Shown: positions 52,723 through 61,877, counted from the first letter of the stretch. The stretch is DNA of 64,000 nucleotides from an uncultured Prochlorococcus sp. (GCA_902600475.1 CACKJM010000008.1:1-64000), one strand, 5' to 3'. The notes: generated by a model not told the origin, from the letters alone. A program made the numbers and translations.

Positions 52723-52821
52723 ATGAAAAAAAATAATTTCAAATCACTTATTCAGTACTTACCAGGGATTTTGATTCTTATTTATGTATTTTTTTTAGCA
52801 TTTACTCAATTTATAAAATAA
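52723..52821 (+). CDS. Putative 32 aa single-TM micro-ORF
   Basis: MKKNNFKSLIQYLPGILILIYVFFLAFTQFIK. Confidence 0.4.
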   Translation: MKKNNFKSLIQYLPGILILIYVFFLAFTQFIK

Positions 52822-52842
52822 AATTTCTAAAAATTACTCGTT

Positions 52843-53715
52843 TTGATTGGAATCCTATCTGCTTTTGGAGCTGCTGCATCTTGGACTTATGCGTGCTTTA
52901 TTTGGCGCTCGCAAACTCAAAAATATAAAACAATAGATATTAATTTAATAAAAAATATAATAGCTTTTTTAGTTTTTACACCTGCCTTTATCAATATTAG
53001 TTCTATAACTGAATTTAAAAACATATTTATCCTATTAGTTAGTGGAATAATAGGTATTGGTTTAGGTGATACTTTCTACCTAAAGTCATTACAAACAATT
53101 GGCACAAGAAAAACTTTATCTATAGAAACTCTTTCTCCGTTAATAGCTGCTTTTTCAGGGGAAATTTTTATTAATGAAAATTTAACAGTTAAATCATGGG
53201 TAGGGATAATCATAGTATCGATTTCACTATTCATAATTCTGAAAAAAGGTAACGATTTTAAAGGGGGAAATACCCCTTTCTCAGAAAAAAATAACTTTAA
53301 GATTTTTGCTTTTCCCTTTTTATCAGTTTTATGTGCTGTTATTGGAGGTCTTTTTTCAAGGATGGTTTTCCTTCAAAGCAATTTATCTCCTTTCCTTACA
53401 ACTGAAATAAGATTATTAGGTGCAATAATTTTTTTGATTAGCCTAAAAGGATTTAAGATTAATTTTTTCTTAAAAAACATAGAAAAAAAACAACAAAAAA
53501 GATTTTTGCTTTCAATACTTCTTGGAACAAATATAGGAATATTGCTACAACAAGTTGTTTTTAAAACCCTTCCAATAGGAATAGGATGGGCTTTATTAAG
53601 CATATCTCCAGTAATCTCCTTATTTTTTGCTAAGAATGAGGAAAAAGAAATTACCAAAAAAATAATATTTTTTACTTGTTTTTTATTTTTTGGCTTGACA
53701 TTAATAATTCTTTAA
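52843..53715 (+). CDS. EamA/DMT-family transporter
   Basis: Multi-TM; GIGLGDTFYLKSLQTIGTRKTLSIETLSPLIAAFSGEIFINE. Confidence 0.9.
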   Translation: MIGILSAFGAAASWTYACFIWRSQTQKYKTIDINLIKNIIAFLVFTPAFINISSITEFKNIFILLVSGIIGIGLGDTFYLKSLQTIGTRKTLSIETLSPLIAAFSGEIFINENLTVKSWVGIIIVSISLFIILKKGNDFKGGNTPFSEKNNFKIFAFPFLSVLCAVIGGLFSRMVFLQSNLSPFLTTEIRLLGAIIFLISLKGFKINFFLKNIEKKQQKRFLLSILLGTNIGILLQQVVFKTLPIGIGWALLSISPVISLFFAKNEEKEITKKIIFFTCFLFFGLTLIIL

Positions 53716-53792
53716 TCTTTGAGTTAATGTAAAAAATACTCATGTTAATAGAAATCATATTAAATAAAATTATCCTATAAACACTCAAAACA

Positions 53793-53909
53793 ATGAAAAT
53801 TTTAAAGAAAAAAAGACTTGGAACTTTAGAAGTTTATGTTATTTTTCTAAGCTGCATTTATGCAGGCTTTTTAGGTTATAAATCTGTATTAAATGTTTTA
53901 TTTACTTGA
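53793..53909 (+). CDS. Putative 38 aa single-TM micro-ORF
   Basis: MKILKKKRLGTLEVYVIFLSCIYAGFLGYKSVLNVLFT. Confidence 0.4.
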   Translation: MKILKKKRLGTLEVYVIFLSCIYAGFLGYKSVLNVLFT

Positions 53910-53911
53910 AA

Positions 53912-54046
53912 TTAATTAATTCTTTGGAATGATTTAATCAACTTACCTCCATCTTGATCATCATCATCATTTGAAGCAAAAAATAAAAAAAATATCCCTA
54001 GAGAAGCTATAGATAGCGAAATTGATAATACAGAAAGCTCATCCAT
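53912..54046 (-). CDS. Putative 44 aa micro-membrane protein with acidic DDDDQDGGKLI tail
   Basis: MDELSVLSISLSIASLGIFFLFFASNDDDDQDGGKLIKSFQRIN; tail shared with 55185..55367. Confidence 0.6.
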   Translation of the reverse strand: MDELSVLSISLSIASLGIFFLFFASNDDDDQDGGKLIKSFQRIN

Positions 54047-54165
54047 AAATTAGAAATTTTTTTTATGATAAACGAAAATAAATAAAAGACCGTAAAGAAA
54101 TACACATTCTCAAAAATAAAAATTTCTTTTATTTGTAAAAAAAGAAAATTCATCCGAACTATTTC

Positions 54166-54440
54166 GTGAAAGTTCTAATTCCTTCCACCTGTAGTGCAAG
54201 CGTAATAATTCAGTATGGATAAAAAGTTGGCCTCTTTGGGAATGTCAGCCAAACAAATTTAAATAGAATTACGATGATGAGGAAATTTGCTTAATTGTTG
54301 AAGGTCAAGCGAAAATAAATACCCAAAACGGAGAAACATTTGTGATTGAAGCTTGAGATTTAGTTGAGTTTCCTGCAGGACTTTATTTCGAATGGGAGGT
54401 AACCAAAAGTATTAAAAAACATTATCGATTGGGTGGCTAA
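54166..54440 (+). pseudogene. Decayed cupin (DUF861/cupin_3-like) gene
   Basis: Frame 54228-54440 reads WPLWECQPNKFK*NYDDEEICLIVEGQAKINTQNGETFVIEA*DLVEFPAGLYFEWEVTKSIKKHYRLGG*; in-frame TAG at 54264 and TGA at 54354; N-terminal VKVLIPST is in another frame. Confidence 0.8.
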
Positions 54441-54531
54441 ATTTAAGAAAAAAGGTTTTTTCTTTCTTTACTGTTAAGTCAATGCAGATAAAATATGGTT
54501 AATAAATAATTTTCAAAGGGAAACTAATATT

Positions 54532-54702
54532 ATGCCTTTTACTGATCAAGAATATTTTGAGGTTATCGAAAAAAACGAAATCGTAAAAAAGGCCTTTGAA
54601 AATATTAAGCAAATTTGCATTGATTTACAAAAAGAAACAAATTGTCCTGAAGATGATCTTAAAGATTTTCTTGAGTTTATTTCTAAACAATGGAATAAGT
54701 AA
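54532..54702 (+). CDS. Putative 56 aa soluble small protein
   Basis: MPFTDQEYFEVIEKNEIVKKAFENIKQICIDLQKETNCPEDDLKDFLEFISKQWNK. Confidence 0.5.
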   Translation: MPFTDQEYFEVIEKNEIVKKAFENIKQICIDLQKETNCPEDDLKDFLEFISKQWNK

Positions 54703-54770
54703 TAAATTAACAAGCCTTTTAAAAGTACTAAATTGAAAAATTTGAATTTAGTAATCTAACAGAATCAGTT

Positions 54771-54953
54771 CTAATCTAATTCCTTTTTTGGTTTTGTATT
54801 GAAACTGGAAGTTCCTTTAGCAGCAGAAACAAAGAAAAAGAAGCCTACAATTCCTGATATACCAAATATTGCAGCCAAAGGATCAAAAGTGAAAGAAAAC
54901 ATAGAATTTACAAAATCAAGATAAATAATAGTTTTTGAATCAAAATTGTACAA
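54771..54953 (-). CDS. Small single-TM protein (start possibly the internal MFSFTF Met)
   Basis: FDPLAAIFGISGIVGFFFFVSAAKGTSSFNTKPKKELD. Confidence 0.55.
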   Translation of the reverse strand: MYNFDSKTIIYLDFVNSMFSFTFDPLAAIFGISGIVGFFFFVSAAKGTSSFNTKPKKELD

Positions 54954-55184
54954 TTATTGTTAAGTATAAAAAATAACAATTGCGTGATTCATTATGTCAT
55001 TATCAGTTTCTCAGTAGGTTCAATAAAATTATTATTCAAATTCATATTGAAGAATAAAAATATCAATACTTACCAAAGATTTATTCCTGCGAAATAGAAA
55101 AGGTTTAAAAAATATTTATAGAAATTTTGAATAACGCTACCCAGAGGATCCACAATTATTGTTTCTTTAGATTAATATCAACAC

Positions 55185-55367
55185 ATGACAGAATTGTACT
55201 CAGCTTCTTCCTCTGTAAGCCCTTTTGCAGCATTACTGTGGTGTCTCTATCCCATAGCTGTTCTCGTAATTATTGAGTTGCTTTTAGGAGGTGGGTTTGA
55301 TGATGATAATAACGACGACCAAGATGGTGGAATGCTTATACCTGCTTATTCTAGATCTAATATTTAA
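55185..55367 (+). CDS. Small membrane protein with acidic DDNNDDQDGGMLI tail
   Basis: MTELYSASSSVSPFAALLWCLYPIAVLVIIELLLGGGFDDDNNDDQDGGMLIPAYSRSNI. Confidence 0.7.
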   Translation: MTELYSASSSVSPFAALLWCLYPIAVLVIIELLLGGGFDDDNNDDQDGGMLIPAYSRSNI

Positions 55368-55404
55368 AATTTTTTAAATATTAAATTAAAAATTCAGAAA
55401 GATT

Positions 55405-55554
55405 TTGAGTAAATTGACTAATAATATTGATCAGACTTTTATTTCCTTAATTACGCTCACTATTCTTATTATTTCTTCTCTCTCTTGGCTGGTATTAAGA
55501 ACCCTTAAAGAAGGTAGAAAAGCTTTAACAGAAATAAATAAGGATCAAGAGTAA
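55405..55554 (+). CDS. Putative 49 aa single-TM micro-ORF (TTG start)
   Basis: (M)SKLTNNIDQTFISLITLTILIISSLSWLVLRTLKEGRKALTEINKDQE. Confidence 0.45.
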   Translation: MSKLTNNIDQTFISLITLTILIISSLSWLVLRTLKEGRKALTEINKDQE

Positions 55555-55743
55555 AAATCTCAAAAATCACTTCAAAATCTAGAATTTTCATTGGATTTAT
55601 TAAATTCTTAGATTTACTAACTAAAAGATATATTCGTAATATTTAAAACTTTTCCATATGAGAGTTTGGGAAAATCATAAAAAACTAAAATAAATATTAG
55701 AATTTGTAGGATTGCCGATTTAAAAATACCAATCCATTGATAT

Positions 55744-55767
55744 CCCTTTTTTTGAAAAGGGTTTTCT
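55744..55767 (+). terminator. Putative rho-independent terminator
   Basis: CCCTTTT-TTTG-AAAAGGG then TTTTCTT. Confidence 0.5.
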
Positions 55768-55791
55768 TATTAATTACTTTTATAAATAAAC

Positions 55792-55887
55792 ATGCATCTA
55801 AATTCCTTACTTTATATTTGTTCCATATCTTTATTCATTTATATTATGGCGCTATTTTGGAGAGACTTACCAAATCAAAAAAAGTAA
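55792..55887 (+). CDS. Putative 31 aa single-TM micro-ORF
   Basis: MHLNSLLYICSISLFIYIMALFWRDLPNQKK. Confidence 0.35.
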   Translation: MHLNSLLYICSISLFIYIMALFWRDLPNQKK

Positions 55888-55969
55888 ATAAATAATTAAT
55901 ATTAAATTTATTGCTTATCAAAATAAATTGAGTTATTAATTTAATATTGGATTTAATTTCTTTATATAA

Positions 55970-56140
55970 ATGCTGAAAGAATCTTCACATAACAACAATA
56001 ATAACAAAAATATATTCTCTGAGACTAGAAGTATTGCAAAAGAAAAGATGATTTGCAAAGACGGATTTTGTTCATTACCAAATCAAGATGAGGTCCCAAA
56101 ACAAGATTCAAATGATATGAATTTATTTGATCCTATTTAG
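55970..56140 (+). CDS. Putative 56 aa Asn-rich small protein with CxxxxC
   Basis: MLKESSHNNNNNKNIFSETRSIAKEKMICKDGFCSLPNQDEVPKQDSNDMNLFDPI. Confidence 0.5.
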   Translation: MLKESSHNNNNNKNIFSETRSIAKEKMICKDGFCSLPNQDEVPKQDSNDMNLFDPI

Positions 56141-56209
56141 AAAATAAAAAAACATTTTGATAAATTGAAGATTAAATTGATGGTGTTAAACTCTTTGATT
56201 TTTTAATTT

Positions 56210-56545
56210 ATGCTTAATGACTTTTTAAATGCATATAAGGAGTTTTGGATTAAAGCTACAGAATTCAAAGGATTCACATCTCGATCGGACTGGTGGTTTG
56301 TTCAATTAGCTAATCTTATAATTTCTTTCCTAACTGTCCCAATATTTTTAAAAACGTTTGGTTTCAATGCTTATGGCATAGTTTGTATCATTCCTCAAAT
56401 AGCTATTGATATAAGAAGAATCAGAGATTTTGGCAAAGATTGGAAATGGATCTTTATTAATTTAATACCTATCTTCGGATGGATCTTGTGGTTCATCTGG
56501 TTAGGCTTTGGTAAAACAGCTAATGGGGAAAATAAACTTATGTAG
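56210..56545 (+). CDS. DUF805 family membrane protein
   Basis: FKGFTSRSDWWFVQLANLIISF...DIRRIRDFGKDWKWIFINLIPIFGWILWFIWLG. Confidence 0.88.
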   Translation: MLNDFLNAYKEFWIKATEFKGFTSRSDWWFVQLANLIISFLTVPIFLKTFGFNAYGIVCIIPQIAIDIRRIRDFGKDWKWIFINLIPIFGWILWFIWLGFGKTANGENKLM

Positions 56546-56548
56546 AAA

Positions 56549-56875
56549 TTAACTCTTTATTTTTTTTCTTTTTTTAAAATCTACAAATCTTATCTTGTTT
56601 CTTAACTCTATTTGTTTTTCAAGAATCCTAAAGACATGCATCTCGCATTCGGTTAATTTAAGAAACTGAGCGAGTGTATCTTTATCTTCTTCATCAAAAT
56701 CTTCGAAAACTTCTGAAATAGCAATTCTATTTATAGAAATAAAATCCTCTGCAACATCTCTTGGATTCTTTCCTGATTCGAAATCCTGAAAAGCTTCATA
56801 AGAATTAAGTTCTCTCGTTAACCATTTAAACCATGGTTCATTTTTATTATTTTTTTTATTAATGATTTTCTTCAT
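56549..56875 (-). CDS. Small helical protein of unknown function; paralog of 45815..46081
   Basis: WFKWLTRELN...NPRDVAEDFISINRIAI...DTLAQFLKLTECEMHVF. Confidence 0.65.
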   Translation of the reverse strand: MKKIINKKNNKNEPWFKWLTRELNSYEAFQDFESGKNPRDVAEDFISINRIAISEVFEDFDEEDKDTLAQFLKLTECEMHVFRILEKQIELRNKIRFVDFKKRKKIKS

Positions 56876-57084
56876 GGAAAATTTTTACTAATTTAATCAT
56901 TATTAGTTATTCATTCTTTGACAGCTGTACAATTACTTATTTTTAAAATTTAATTGAAGATAAACCTTATTTATTTTTTACAAAATAAAAAGCATAATTA
57001 CCTATAAAGCTTCCTAAAGAATAAGTATTTATTACTCATTTTTTTGTTCATGAGATAGCTAGTATTAGTTTTTAATAAAGTAAA

Positions 57085-57303
57085 TTGTCAATTCCATTTT
57101 ATGATTTTCCTTCGTCGCCAATTTTAATAATTGGTGCTCTAGGCATTGCAGTCGCAATAGCAGTTTTTTTTGTCTCTTACCAAAAATATTTCAATTCTCC
57201 TTTGAACAAAGAGCGAGCAGAAAAGAAAAAATCTTTAATTAAGGAACAAAAAGAATTAAATGAAAGATTAGAAAAAATAGAACAAGATTTAAAAAATTTA
57301 TAG
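57085..57303 (+). CDS. Small protein with N-terminal TM and C-terminal coiled coil
   Basis: 72 aa ORF, TTG start. Confidence 0.6.
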   Translation: MSIPFYDFPSSPILIIGALGIAVAIAVFFVSYQKYFNSPLNKERAEKKKSLIKEQKELNERLEKIEQDLKNL

Positions 57304-57387
57304 AAATTACTCTTAATAGAGATGAGTTAATGATCTCGAATTCAAGACCTTAATTTTTTAAACAGGAATTTTGGTCTATAAGGAGTT

Positions 57388-57543
57388 ATGGATAAAGATC
57401 ATCTTATTGAATTAATTTCTAACAGTCTTCTTTACGAGAGCAAAAATTCTGACTCTACAAAGAATCTTAGTGACTTTAAAAATTACTTAGAAAGATTAAA
57501 TCTAGATCAATTGAGAACTATGTCTAAAGAATTTATTCTTTAG
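57388..57543 (+). CDS. Putative 51 aa soluble small protein
   Basis: MDKDHLIELISNSLLYESKNSDSTKNLSDFKNYLERLNLDQLRTMSKEFIL; preceded by AAGGAG. Confidence 0.55.
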   Translation: MDKDHLIELISNSLLYESKNSDSTKNLSDFKNYLERLNLDQLRTMSKEFIL

Positions 57544-57623
57544 TTTTATTTTTAAAATATTTTATTATTTATAAATAATCAATACTTTTTAAAAATTGTT
57601 ACTATCAAAAAAATAAGAGAAAT

Positions 57624-58730
57624 ATGCTTAAAGTAAATAGATGTGATTTTTTAATAAAGCCATTTTTAAAAAGAAATAATATTAGAGCTTCTTATCAAAT
57701 TATTTCTACCATCTTCCCAATAATTTCTATTTGGTTAATTGTCCACCAAATAATAAATAAACCTTCTTCATTATTTATTAAAGGATTACTATTGATACCT
57801 TTTATAGTTCTTCTAACTCTGTTCTCTTCTCGAACATTCTCATTAATGCATGATTGCGGTCATAATTCTCTTTTTACAAAACGGAAATTAAACCGCTTTT
57901 TTGGATTTTTACTTGGCTTAGTTAATGGTATTCCCCAGAAGTCATGGTCAATTGATCATGCATTTCATCATAGAAATAATGGAAATTGGGAAATTTACAA
58001 AGGACCGATTGATGTTTTAAGTCTTGAAGACTTTAATTCCCTTTCTAAAAGAGAACAAATATTCTATAAAGTCAGTCGAAACTGGATAATGCTTTTCCCT
58101 GGAGGCTTTTATTACTTAGTTTTAAAACCTAGATTAGGAATGGTTATTATTATTTTTAATTTCACTAAAGATATATTGGAAGAAACTTTTAGAAAAATTA
58201 GAAACAGAGAACTTTCTAAACTATTAACTATTAACTCAAGAGTCAAACCACCTTTTTCTGATTATGGAGATAATTTTAGTGAACTCTTTGAATTAATAAT
58301 AAATAACATAGTTGTAATAATAGGGTGGATTTTCATGAGTAAATGGTTGGGTTTAGCTTTTTTCTTAACATTTTATTCCATAGTATTAACCCTCTCTGCA
58401 GCAATTTTAATATGTATCTTTTTCGTCCAACATAATTATAAAAATGCATATGCTAAAAATACAAAAAATTGGGATATCGTCGATGGAGCAATTTTGGGAA
58501 GCAGCAATTTAGATATACCTAATTGGCTAAATTGGTTTCTAGCAGATATCTCTTTCCACAGTATTCACCATCTGTCTGAGAGAATACCAAATTACAACTT
58601 AAGAGCATGTCATGAAGCAAATGTGCATTTGCTTCATCATGCAAAGTTTTTAAAATTAAGCGATTTTTCAAACTGCTTCAAATATATTATTTGGGATAAT
58701 AAGAATGAGAAATTAATCCCATTAGGTTAA
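57624..58730 (+). CDS. Membrane fatty-acid desaturase family protein
   Basis: HDCGHNSLF, DHAFHHRNNGN, FHSIHHLSERIPNYNL histidine boxes. Confidence 0.88.
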   Translation: MLKVNRCDFLIKPFLKRNNIRASYQIISTIFPIISIWLIVHQIINKPSSLFIKGLLLIPFIVLLTLFSSRTFSLMHDCGHNSLFTKRKLNRFFGFLLGLVNGIPQKSWSIDHAFHHRNNGNWEIYKGPIDVLSLEDFNSLSKREQIFYKVSRNWIMLFPGGFYYLVLKPRLGMVIIIFNFTKDILEETFRKIRNRELSKLLTINSRVKPPFSDYGDNFSELFELIINNIVVIIGWIFMSKWLGLAFFLTFYSIVLTLSAAILICIFFVQHNYKNAYAKNTKNWDIVDGAILGSSNLDIPNWLNWFLADISFHSIHHLSERIPNYNLRACHEANVHLLHHAKFLKLSDFSNCFKYIIWDNKNEKLIPLG

Positions 58731-58733
58731 TAC

Positions 58734-58886
58734 CTAATTAAACCTTCTTCTTAATTTTCTTTTAATAGGGATACTGCTATATGCATGTGTACCAATAGAT
58801 GGAGGCAAGTCATTTTTTAAAGGATGCATAAAAGCGTTTGCCATACTCTCTAACATTTTCGAAAGCCAATTAATTACTGATTTCAT
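58734..58886 (-). CDS. Putative 50 aa small protein
   Basis: MKSVINWLSKMLESMANAFMHPLKNDLPPSIGTHAYSSIPIKRKLRRRFN. Confidence 0.55.
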   Translation of the reverse strand: MKSVINWLSKMLESMANAFMHPLKNDLPPSIGTHAYSSIPIKRKLRRRFN

Positions 58887-58939
58887 TTTAAAATCCTAAA
58901 ATGTACTTTATTTATCATCTAACTAAATTACTGAAAAGT

Positions 58940-58966
58940 AAATCAGTCTTTATGCTGATTTTTTTA
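58940..58966 (+). terminator. Putative rho-independent terminator
   Basis: AAATCAG-TCTTTATG-CTGATTT then T4. Confidence 0.55.
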
Positions 58967-59175
58967 GAAGATTACCATATAAAATTTACATTAAATAATC
59001 AAAAATATTATTTCCTTTGATCTTTTAAAATAAGAATATCACTACTTTTTTTAGGTAAACTAGGTGCAAAATAAATTTAGTAAATAATACTTATTTTTTC
59101 TAATTCACTTAATAAATTAAATTATTGAATATAATTTCATGCTATATATTTATTCCAAATAAATCTAACAATATT

Positions 59176-59334
59176 ATGAATGATTCATTTCTTTCTACAA
59201 ACCAGAATACAGAAATAGATTCTATAAATTCATATTTTGAGTGTATTACTGAATGCAGTATCGTAGATGGTCATCAAGAATGTATTACTCGTTGTTTAGA
59301 AATTCACTTAAAGGGGGGTGATCAAATTGAATAA
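59176..59334 (+). CDS. Small protein with twin CX3C motif
   Basis: MNDSFLSTNQNTEIDSINSYFECITECSIVDGHQECITRCLEIHLKGGDQIE (internal Met of track ORF 59125). Confidence 0.6.
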   Translation: MNDSFLSTNQNTEIDSINSYFECITECSIVDGHQECITRCLEIHLKGGDQIE

Positions 59335-59479
59335 AAAAAATTCACCTCAAAGGAAAACAACTTTAAAATGGAACACGAATGGAGAGCTTTCGGAAATTGA
59401 TATGTTAAGAATTTTAGAAAAAATTTCATCTGATAATCTTAATCAATGTGAATTAACATGTGATTATGATCAAGGTTAA
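59327..59479 (+). CDS. Putative 50 aa small protein ending in CX3C
   Basis: (M)NKKNSPQRKTTLKWNTNGELSEIDMLRILEKISSDNLNQCELTCDYDQG; TTG start after AAGGGGGG, overlapping upstream ORF by 8 nt. Confidence 0.5.
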   Translation: MNKKNSPQRKTTLKWNTNGELSEIDMLRILEKISSDNLNQCELTCDYDQG

Positions 59480-59718
59480 AAATTATTATTTCTGGAACTC
59501 TTTAAATTATTAATTACACAAAAAATAATTATATGAAGCTGAATTTTAATGATCTTAAGTCAGCCTATATTATAAAATTTCTTTTTCAATACTTTCACCA
59601 ATACTGCTGATAAAAAATGCAGCTTAATAGATTTTTGTAAGATAACAATTTCAAATTAAACAGATTTCAATGAAGATTTAGAACGTTTTAGCAATATCTA
59701 AGGTTTTATTTTAAAAAA

Positions 59719-59859
59719 TTAATTATTAGAACTTCTTCCTTTTTTTAAGTATATTTTACTAATATCTTTTTTTGTTAGTTGAATAGGTTTTACTAATCCT
59801 GAATCGCCATGAGTTGGACAATAATAAGTCATAAGCATCCAATTTTTTTCTTGGTCCAT
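59719..59859 (-). CDS. Putative 46 aa small protein
   Basis: MDQEKNWMLMTYYCPTHGDSGLVKPIQLTKKDISKIYLKKGRSSNN. Confidence 0.5.
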   Translation of the reverse strand: MDQEKNWMLMTYYCPTHGDSGLVKPIQLTKKDISKIYLKKGRSSNN

Positions 59860-60054
59860 GAGTAATCTTTAGTGTAAATCTAAATAATGTTTAAATAATT
59901 AGGACGAATTATGAAAAAATTGATGTTTTTTAATCTTTTTTTCTTTTTTACTTAATAATTTATAAAAATTTTAATCTAATCTCACTAAATAGAGATAAAT
60001 ACGCATGACTTTTAAAAACAATCCTGCTATTAATTAGTAAATTCGAAATTATTC

Positions 60055-60186
60055 ATGTCTCTAGAATCTATATTGATGGTAGTTGCTCCAATCTGTCTTT
60101 TTACCGCAGGAGTTATTGTTTTACCTATTCTAGTAAAGCCTCGTAAACAATCTGGTTTACCTAAGAGGTATATACGAGGTCTTTAA
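60055..60186 (+). CDS. Putative 43 aa single-TM small protein with basic tail
   Basis: MSLESILMVVAPICLFTAGVIVLPILVKPRKQSGLPKRYIRGL. Confidence 0.55.
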   Translation: MSLESILMVVAPICLFTAGVIVLPILVKPRKQSGLPKRYIRGL

Positions 60187-60432
60187 ATTAAAGAAGCTTT
60201 AAGTAAGAGCAAAGTCAATCAGAAAAAAAGAATTAAATAGATAAATAAGGGGGTTGTGATAAAAGAATAAAATAAAAAATTTTCGGCAAAAATAATTTTA
60301 TTTGAAGGTGAAATTAAAATCGTAAAAACTACATTGAAAAAAAATTTTTAAATTCTATTTTTTTTGAGATTCTATTAAGGGTGGTAGAATATAAATTCAC
60401 TTTTATTAACCATAATTCTTAACCAAAAAAAT

Positions 60433-61599
60433 TTGAGTAATATTAAATTTTCTGGTCTTAAAGGCCAAGCGCTTGTAATAGAGGATAAAGATATTCCAAG
60501 CATAAAAGAATTTAAGGATGTCATCCCAGATCACTACTTTTGGTGCAATACCAAAACTTCTTTGAAGTATCTTTTACAATCAGCTTTAATCCAATCATTA
60601 GTAGTTGCGATTGGGTTATCTATTCCATTTACTGCAAAAATGGTCCCTATTTGGATTATTTACGCATTAATATCAGGTACCACTGCTATGGGATTTTGGG
60701 TGATTGCCCATGAATGTGGGCATGGAGCATTCTCTAAAAACAAAACATTGGAATCTATAACTGGTTATTTACTACATTCTTTCCTTCTAGTGCCTTATTT
60801 TTCTTGGCAACGTTCTCATGCAGTTCATCATCGATTCACAAACAATATAACCAATGGAGAAACTCACGTTCCTCTAGTCATAAAAGGGAATGGTATTACG
60901 GAAAAAATTGGAGGAGAAAAAGAATTACATTTTTCAAATTCCTTAGGCAAGAAAAATTACGGAATTCTTCAACTCGTTTTACATTTAATATTTGGCTGGC
61001 CTGCTTATTTACTTACAGGAAGTACAGGAGGTATTAAGTATGGAACTTCAAATCATTTTTGGCCAATTAAACCTTTTTCTAAAGCATTATGGCCATCAAT
61101 ATGGGCAAAGAAAGTTTGGATATCAGATATTGGTGTAGGTTTGACATTATTGGGCCTTATTTATTTAGTTTTCAAGTATGGATTATTTCCATTGATTGCT
61201 TTGTATTTTGGTCCATTATTAGTGGTTAATTGTTGGCTAGTAATTTATACATGGCTTCATCATACAGATTCAGATGTACCTCATCTTTCAAATACGGAAT
61301 TTTCCTATATGAGAGGAGCATTTCTATCTATTGACAGGCCATACGGCAGGGTTCTTAATTTTCTTCACCATAATATAGGTTCCAGCCATGTCGTTCATCA
61401 TGTATGTCCAACTATCCCTCATTATCACGCGAAAAAGGCAACTGGCTTAATTAAAAAAGCCTATAAAAAAGCATATCTTTTTAATCCTGATCCAATACAC
61501 AAAGCTCTATGGAATATTGCTTGCAATTGCGTTGCTGTTAAGTCAGACATCAAGAGAAGAAGATATATTTGGCAATCTTCATACAAAATAGTGGATTAA
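60433..61599 (+). CDS. Membrane fatty-acid desaturase (DesA/delta-12-like)
   Basis: AHECGHGAFS, HAVHHRFTNN, SSHVVHHVCPTIPHYHA histidine boxes; TTG start. Confidence 0.92.
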   Translation: MSNIKFSGLKGQALVIEDKDIPSIKEFKDVIPDHYFWCNTKTSLKYLLQSALIQSLVVAIGLSIPFTAKMVPIWIIYALISGTTAMGFWVIAHECGHGAFSKNKTLESITGYLLHSFLLVPYFSWQRSHAVHHRFTNNITNGETHVPLVIKGNGITEKIGGEKELHFSNSLGKKNYGILQLVLHLIFGWPAYLLTGSTGGIKYGTSNHFWPIKPFSKALWPSIWAKKVWISDIGVGLTLLGLIYLVFKYGLFPLIALYFGPLLVVNCWLVIYTWLHHTDSDVPHLSNTEFSYMRGAFLSIDRPYGRVLNFLHHNIGSSHVVHHVCPTIPHYHAKKATGLIKKAYKKAYLFNPDPIHKALWNIACNCVAVKSDIKRRRYIWQSSYKIVD

Positions 61600-61715
61600 A
61601 AACACAATAAGCATCAATTCTTTATCACATTAATTTACGCAAATCTGAAAAGAATATAAAAGAATTGGCAATAATAAATTTTTCATCTTAAAAAATAACC
61701 AACTAAAATAAATCT

Positions 61716-61877
61716 ATGAGTGGTGACAATTTGCATGGTAAACAACCTATTAAATTTTATTCGGAAAAAATAACACTTACAAAAGTTGAATTATTAGAAA
61801 GACAGCTGAGTTTAGGCGAAAAAATTTCAGATTTAGATCAAAAGCACAAAGAATGGAGCAAAAAACTATCAGGTTGA
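61716..61877 (+). CDS. Putative 53 aa soluble small protein
   Basis: MSGDNLHGKQPIKFYSEKITLTKVELLERQLSLGEKISDLDQKHKEWSKKLSG. Confidence 0.55.
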   Translation: MSGDNLHGKQPIKFYSEKITLTKVELLERQLSLGEKISDLDQKHKEWSKKLSG

